From assembly GCF_000152845.1 (NCBI RefSeq), contig NZ_CH902587.1, forward strand, positions 66,867-130,866: 64,000 nucleotides of DNA, in the 5' to 3' direction. Below the pieces are notes generated by a model. The model ran no database searches and was not told the origin of the DNA. It saw only the letters and a program-made list of their open reading frames with translations. This document shows, piece after piece, positions 62,644-64,000 of this stretch. Within the stretch, counting starts at the first letter, position 1. The number at the start of each line of letters is the position of its first letter. Both the position numbers and the translations under genes were made by a program. Origin of the DNA: Roseovarius sp. 217. Its GTDB lineage: Bacteria > Pseudomonadota > Alphaproteobacteria > Rhodobacterales > Rhodobacteraceae.

Positions 62644-64000
62644 TGCCGCGCCCCTTCGATAATCTTCGTGGGCAGTTGGTCCTGCTGATCGTCGCGGCGC
62701 TTGCTGTCGCACAGACGATCAGCCTGTGGCTGTTCGTCGACGAGCGTGGTCTCGCCGTGCGCGCCGCCTTGGGTTTCGAAGCGGCAGGCCGGGCCGCGAA
62801 CGTCGCGCTCTTGCTCGAAGAGGCGCCGGAGTCTTTGCAGCAGGCGATCCTGAGAGCGGCGAATTCTCCGTTGGTGCGCTTCGATCTTTCGGACATTCCC
62901 GCCGTAGACCATGAGAGCCATGCCGATGGTGGAGCCGTGGAGGCGCGCGTTCGCGGACTTCTGGGTGGCGCGAACGATCGGGAAATCCGCGTGGAATTGC
63001 ACGAGGTCGAACAAGGCATTCCGCCGATGCCACATCTCGCGCCAGAGATGGCCGAAATGCATCTCGCGATGATGCGGGGCGAGCTTTCCGCGATCGAAAT
63101 GCAACTGTCGATCGCCCTCGCGGACGGGCAGTGGCTGAATGTCGGAACACGGTTCGAACGGCCGCCGTTGCAGTGGCCATGGGCTTCAATCGTCAGTTTC
63201 GGGATCACGGCGGCGATCATTCTGGTCTCGGCCTGCTGGTTCCTTCTAACCCGTCTGACCGGGCCGCTTCTGCGCGTCTCTCGCGCAGCCGACCAGCTTG
63301 GACGAGGCGAAGCCGTCGATCCGTTGCCACTGATCGGTCCGAGCGAGGTGCGCGGCCTCACGCAGGCCTTCAATCGGATGCAGGCGAGACTGACGCGTTT
63401 CGTCGCGGACAGGACAAGACTTCTTGCGGCATTGGGCCATGATCTGCGCTCTCCGCTGACCGCCATGCGGGTGCGGGCGGAGATGGTGGACGAGGACGAA
63501 ACGCGTGACAGTCTTGTCGCCTCAATCGAGGAAATGCAGGAGATGGTCGATGCAACGCTTGCCTTTGCACGGGGCATGGCCAGCTCCGAAGTCTACGAGA
63601 CGGTGGATCTGGGTGCCTACCTGAAGCAGTTGCAGGCCGACATGATCGACGGCTTCACCCTTGATACAGCCAACAGCATAAGCGTTCGCTTGCGCCCCCA
63701 ATCGGTGCGCCGCGCCCTGCGCAACATCATCGAGAACGCGCAGCGCTATGGCGGGGGGGCCGAGGTCACCTTCGTACATGACGCCGAATACGTCCAGATA
63801 CGGGTCTCCGACAACGGACCTGGGGTTCCCGAAGCCGAACTCGAGCAAGTGTTCGAGCCGTTTTTCCGGCTCGAAAAATCCCGCTCGCGCGAAACCGGTG
63901 GGACCGGTCTTGGCCTGTCGATCGCGCGAACGATTGTGCGGGCCCATGGCGGCGAAGTAGCGCTGACGAACCGCACCGAAGGCGGTCTTCTCGTGACCGT
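62643..64000 (+). CDS. Sensor histidine kinase (3' end beyond window)
   Basis: The visible 452 residues have an N-terminal membrane helix (LVLLIVAALAVAQTISLWLF), a periplasmic domain with MPHLAPEMAEMHLAMM (Met/His-rich, possibly metal-sensing), a second helix, a HAMP linker, the H-box GHDLRSPLT with H266, the N-box IIENAQRYGGG and the G-boxes DNGPGVP and GTGLGLSIA. It starts at ATG 62643, overlapping the regulator stop (TGATG). The stop is outside the window. It is the partner of the upstream regulator. Confidence 0.88.
   Translation, partial: MPRPFDNLRGQLVLLIVAALAVAQTISLWLFVDERGLAVRAALGFEAAGRAANVALLLEEAPESLQQAILRAANSPLVRFDLSDIPAVDHESHADGGAVEARVRGLLGGANDREIRVELHEVEQGIPPMPHLAPEMAEMHLAMMRGELSAIEMQLSIALADGQWLNVGTRFERPPLQWPWASIVSFGITAAIILVSACWFLLTRLTGPLLRVSRAADQLGRGEAVDPLPLIGPSEVRGLTQAFNRMQARLTRFVADRTRLLAALGHDLRSPLTAMRVRAEMVDEDETRDSLVASIEEMQEMVDATLAFARGMASSEVYETVDLGAYLKQLQADMIDGFTLDTANSISVRLRPQSVRRALRNIIENAQRYGGGAEVTFVHDAEYVQIRVSDNGPGVPEAELEQVFEPFFRLEKSRSRETGGTGLGLSIARTIVRAHGGEVALTNRTEGGLLVT

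Overview
The window reads as a high-GC alphaproteobacterial segment, most likely from a Rhodobacteraceae (Roseobacter-type) bacterium. This rests on protein character and gene content: an MntR-type DtxR regulator, a YfcC-type arginine transporter, orphan Rieske and FabI homologues, many twin-arginine leaders and GC-rich codon use. It is dense accessory DNA devoted to metal handling and stress. I saw no rRNA, tRNA, CRISPR array or replication origin.

Region 1 (1-8.3 kb): a small membrane-protein fragment, a penicillin-acylase-like protein with a CtaG-like copper/oxidase assembly protein, then mntR. MntR is divergent from an operon of a di-haem cytochrome c and a PhnD/PhnC/PhnE-like ABC importer. 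A strong promoter overlapped by a 20-bp palindrome lies between them, so this operon is probably manganese-controlled.

Region 2 (8.3-15.2 kb): a ZntA-type Zn/Cd/Pb ATPase, four L,D-transpeptidases, a DsbA-like protein, a small lipoprotein and a truncated DUF411 gene. Three MerR-type promoters with 19-bp spacers precede zntA and two of the transpeptidase genes.

Region 3 (15.2-27 kb): an eroded copper island. An IS5/IS427-group element sits inside an IS3-family remnant with a TA duplication; beside it is a 5'-truncated CusA. On the other strand runs an operon of a TolC-like protein, multicopper oxidase, two cupredoxins (one fused to CusF), an ABC membrane domain without ATPase, cytochrome c and a BNR-repeat protein. 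A CopZ-like relic has both metal-binding cysteines changed to arginine and no start codon.

Region 4 (27-61 kb): stress-metabolism operons, several of which share one promoter pattern, TGTAA-N17-CGTC, found five times. These promoters head (a) a 53-residue Cys-rich peptide, DUF5676-like protein, beta-CASP nuclease, AMP phosphorylase, PRPP-synthetase homologue, CopA, DUF2933 and a methyltransferase; (b) a hypothetical gene, DUF3141, a small His-rich membrane peptide, FabI-like, Rieske, CBS-BON, a broken FAD reductase and a phospholipase D; (c) an ECF sigma factor; (d) cyclopropane-fatty-acid synthase plus type II GAPDH; and (e) a CPD-motif P-type ATPase followed by a complete arginine deiminase pathway. 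Three ECF sigma factors in this region carry a Cys-rich C-terminal tail and have no anti-sigma partner; they are the obvious candidates to read these promoters. The inferred role is survival under metal, redox or energy stress: metal export, ATP from arginine, RNA/nucleotide salvage and membrane remodelling.

Region 5 (58-64 kb): the third sigma factor with a spare lgt, TVP38 and DUF302 genes, then a Met-rich EF-hand protein divergent from an OmpR-type two-component system whose kinase runs off the window.
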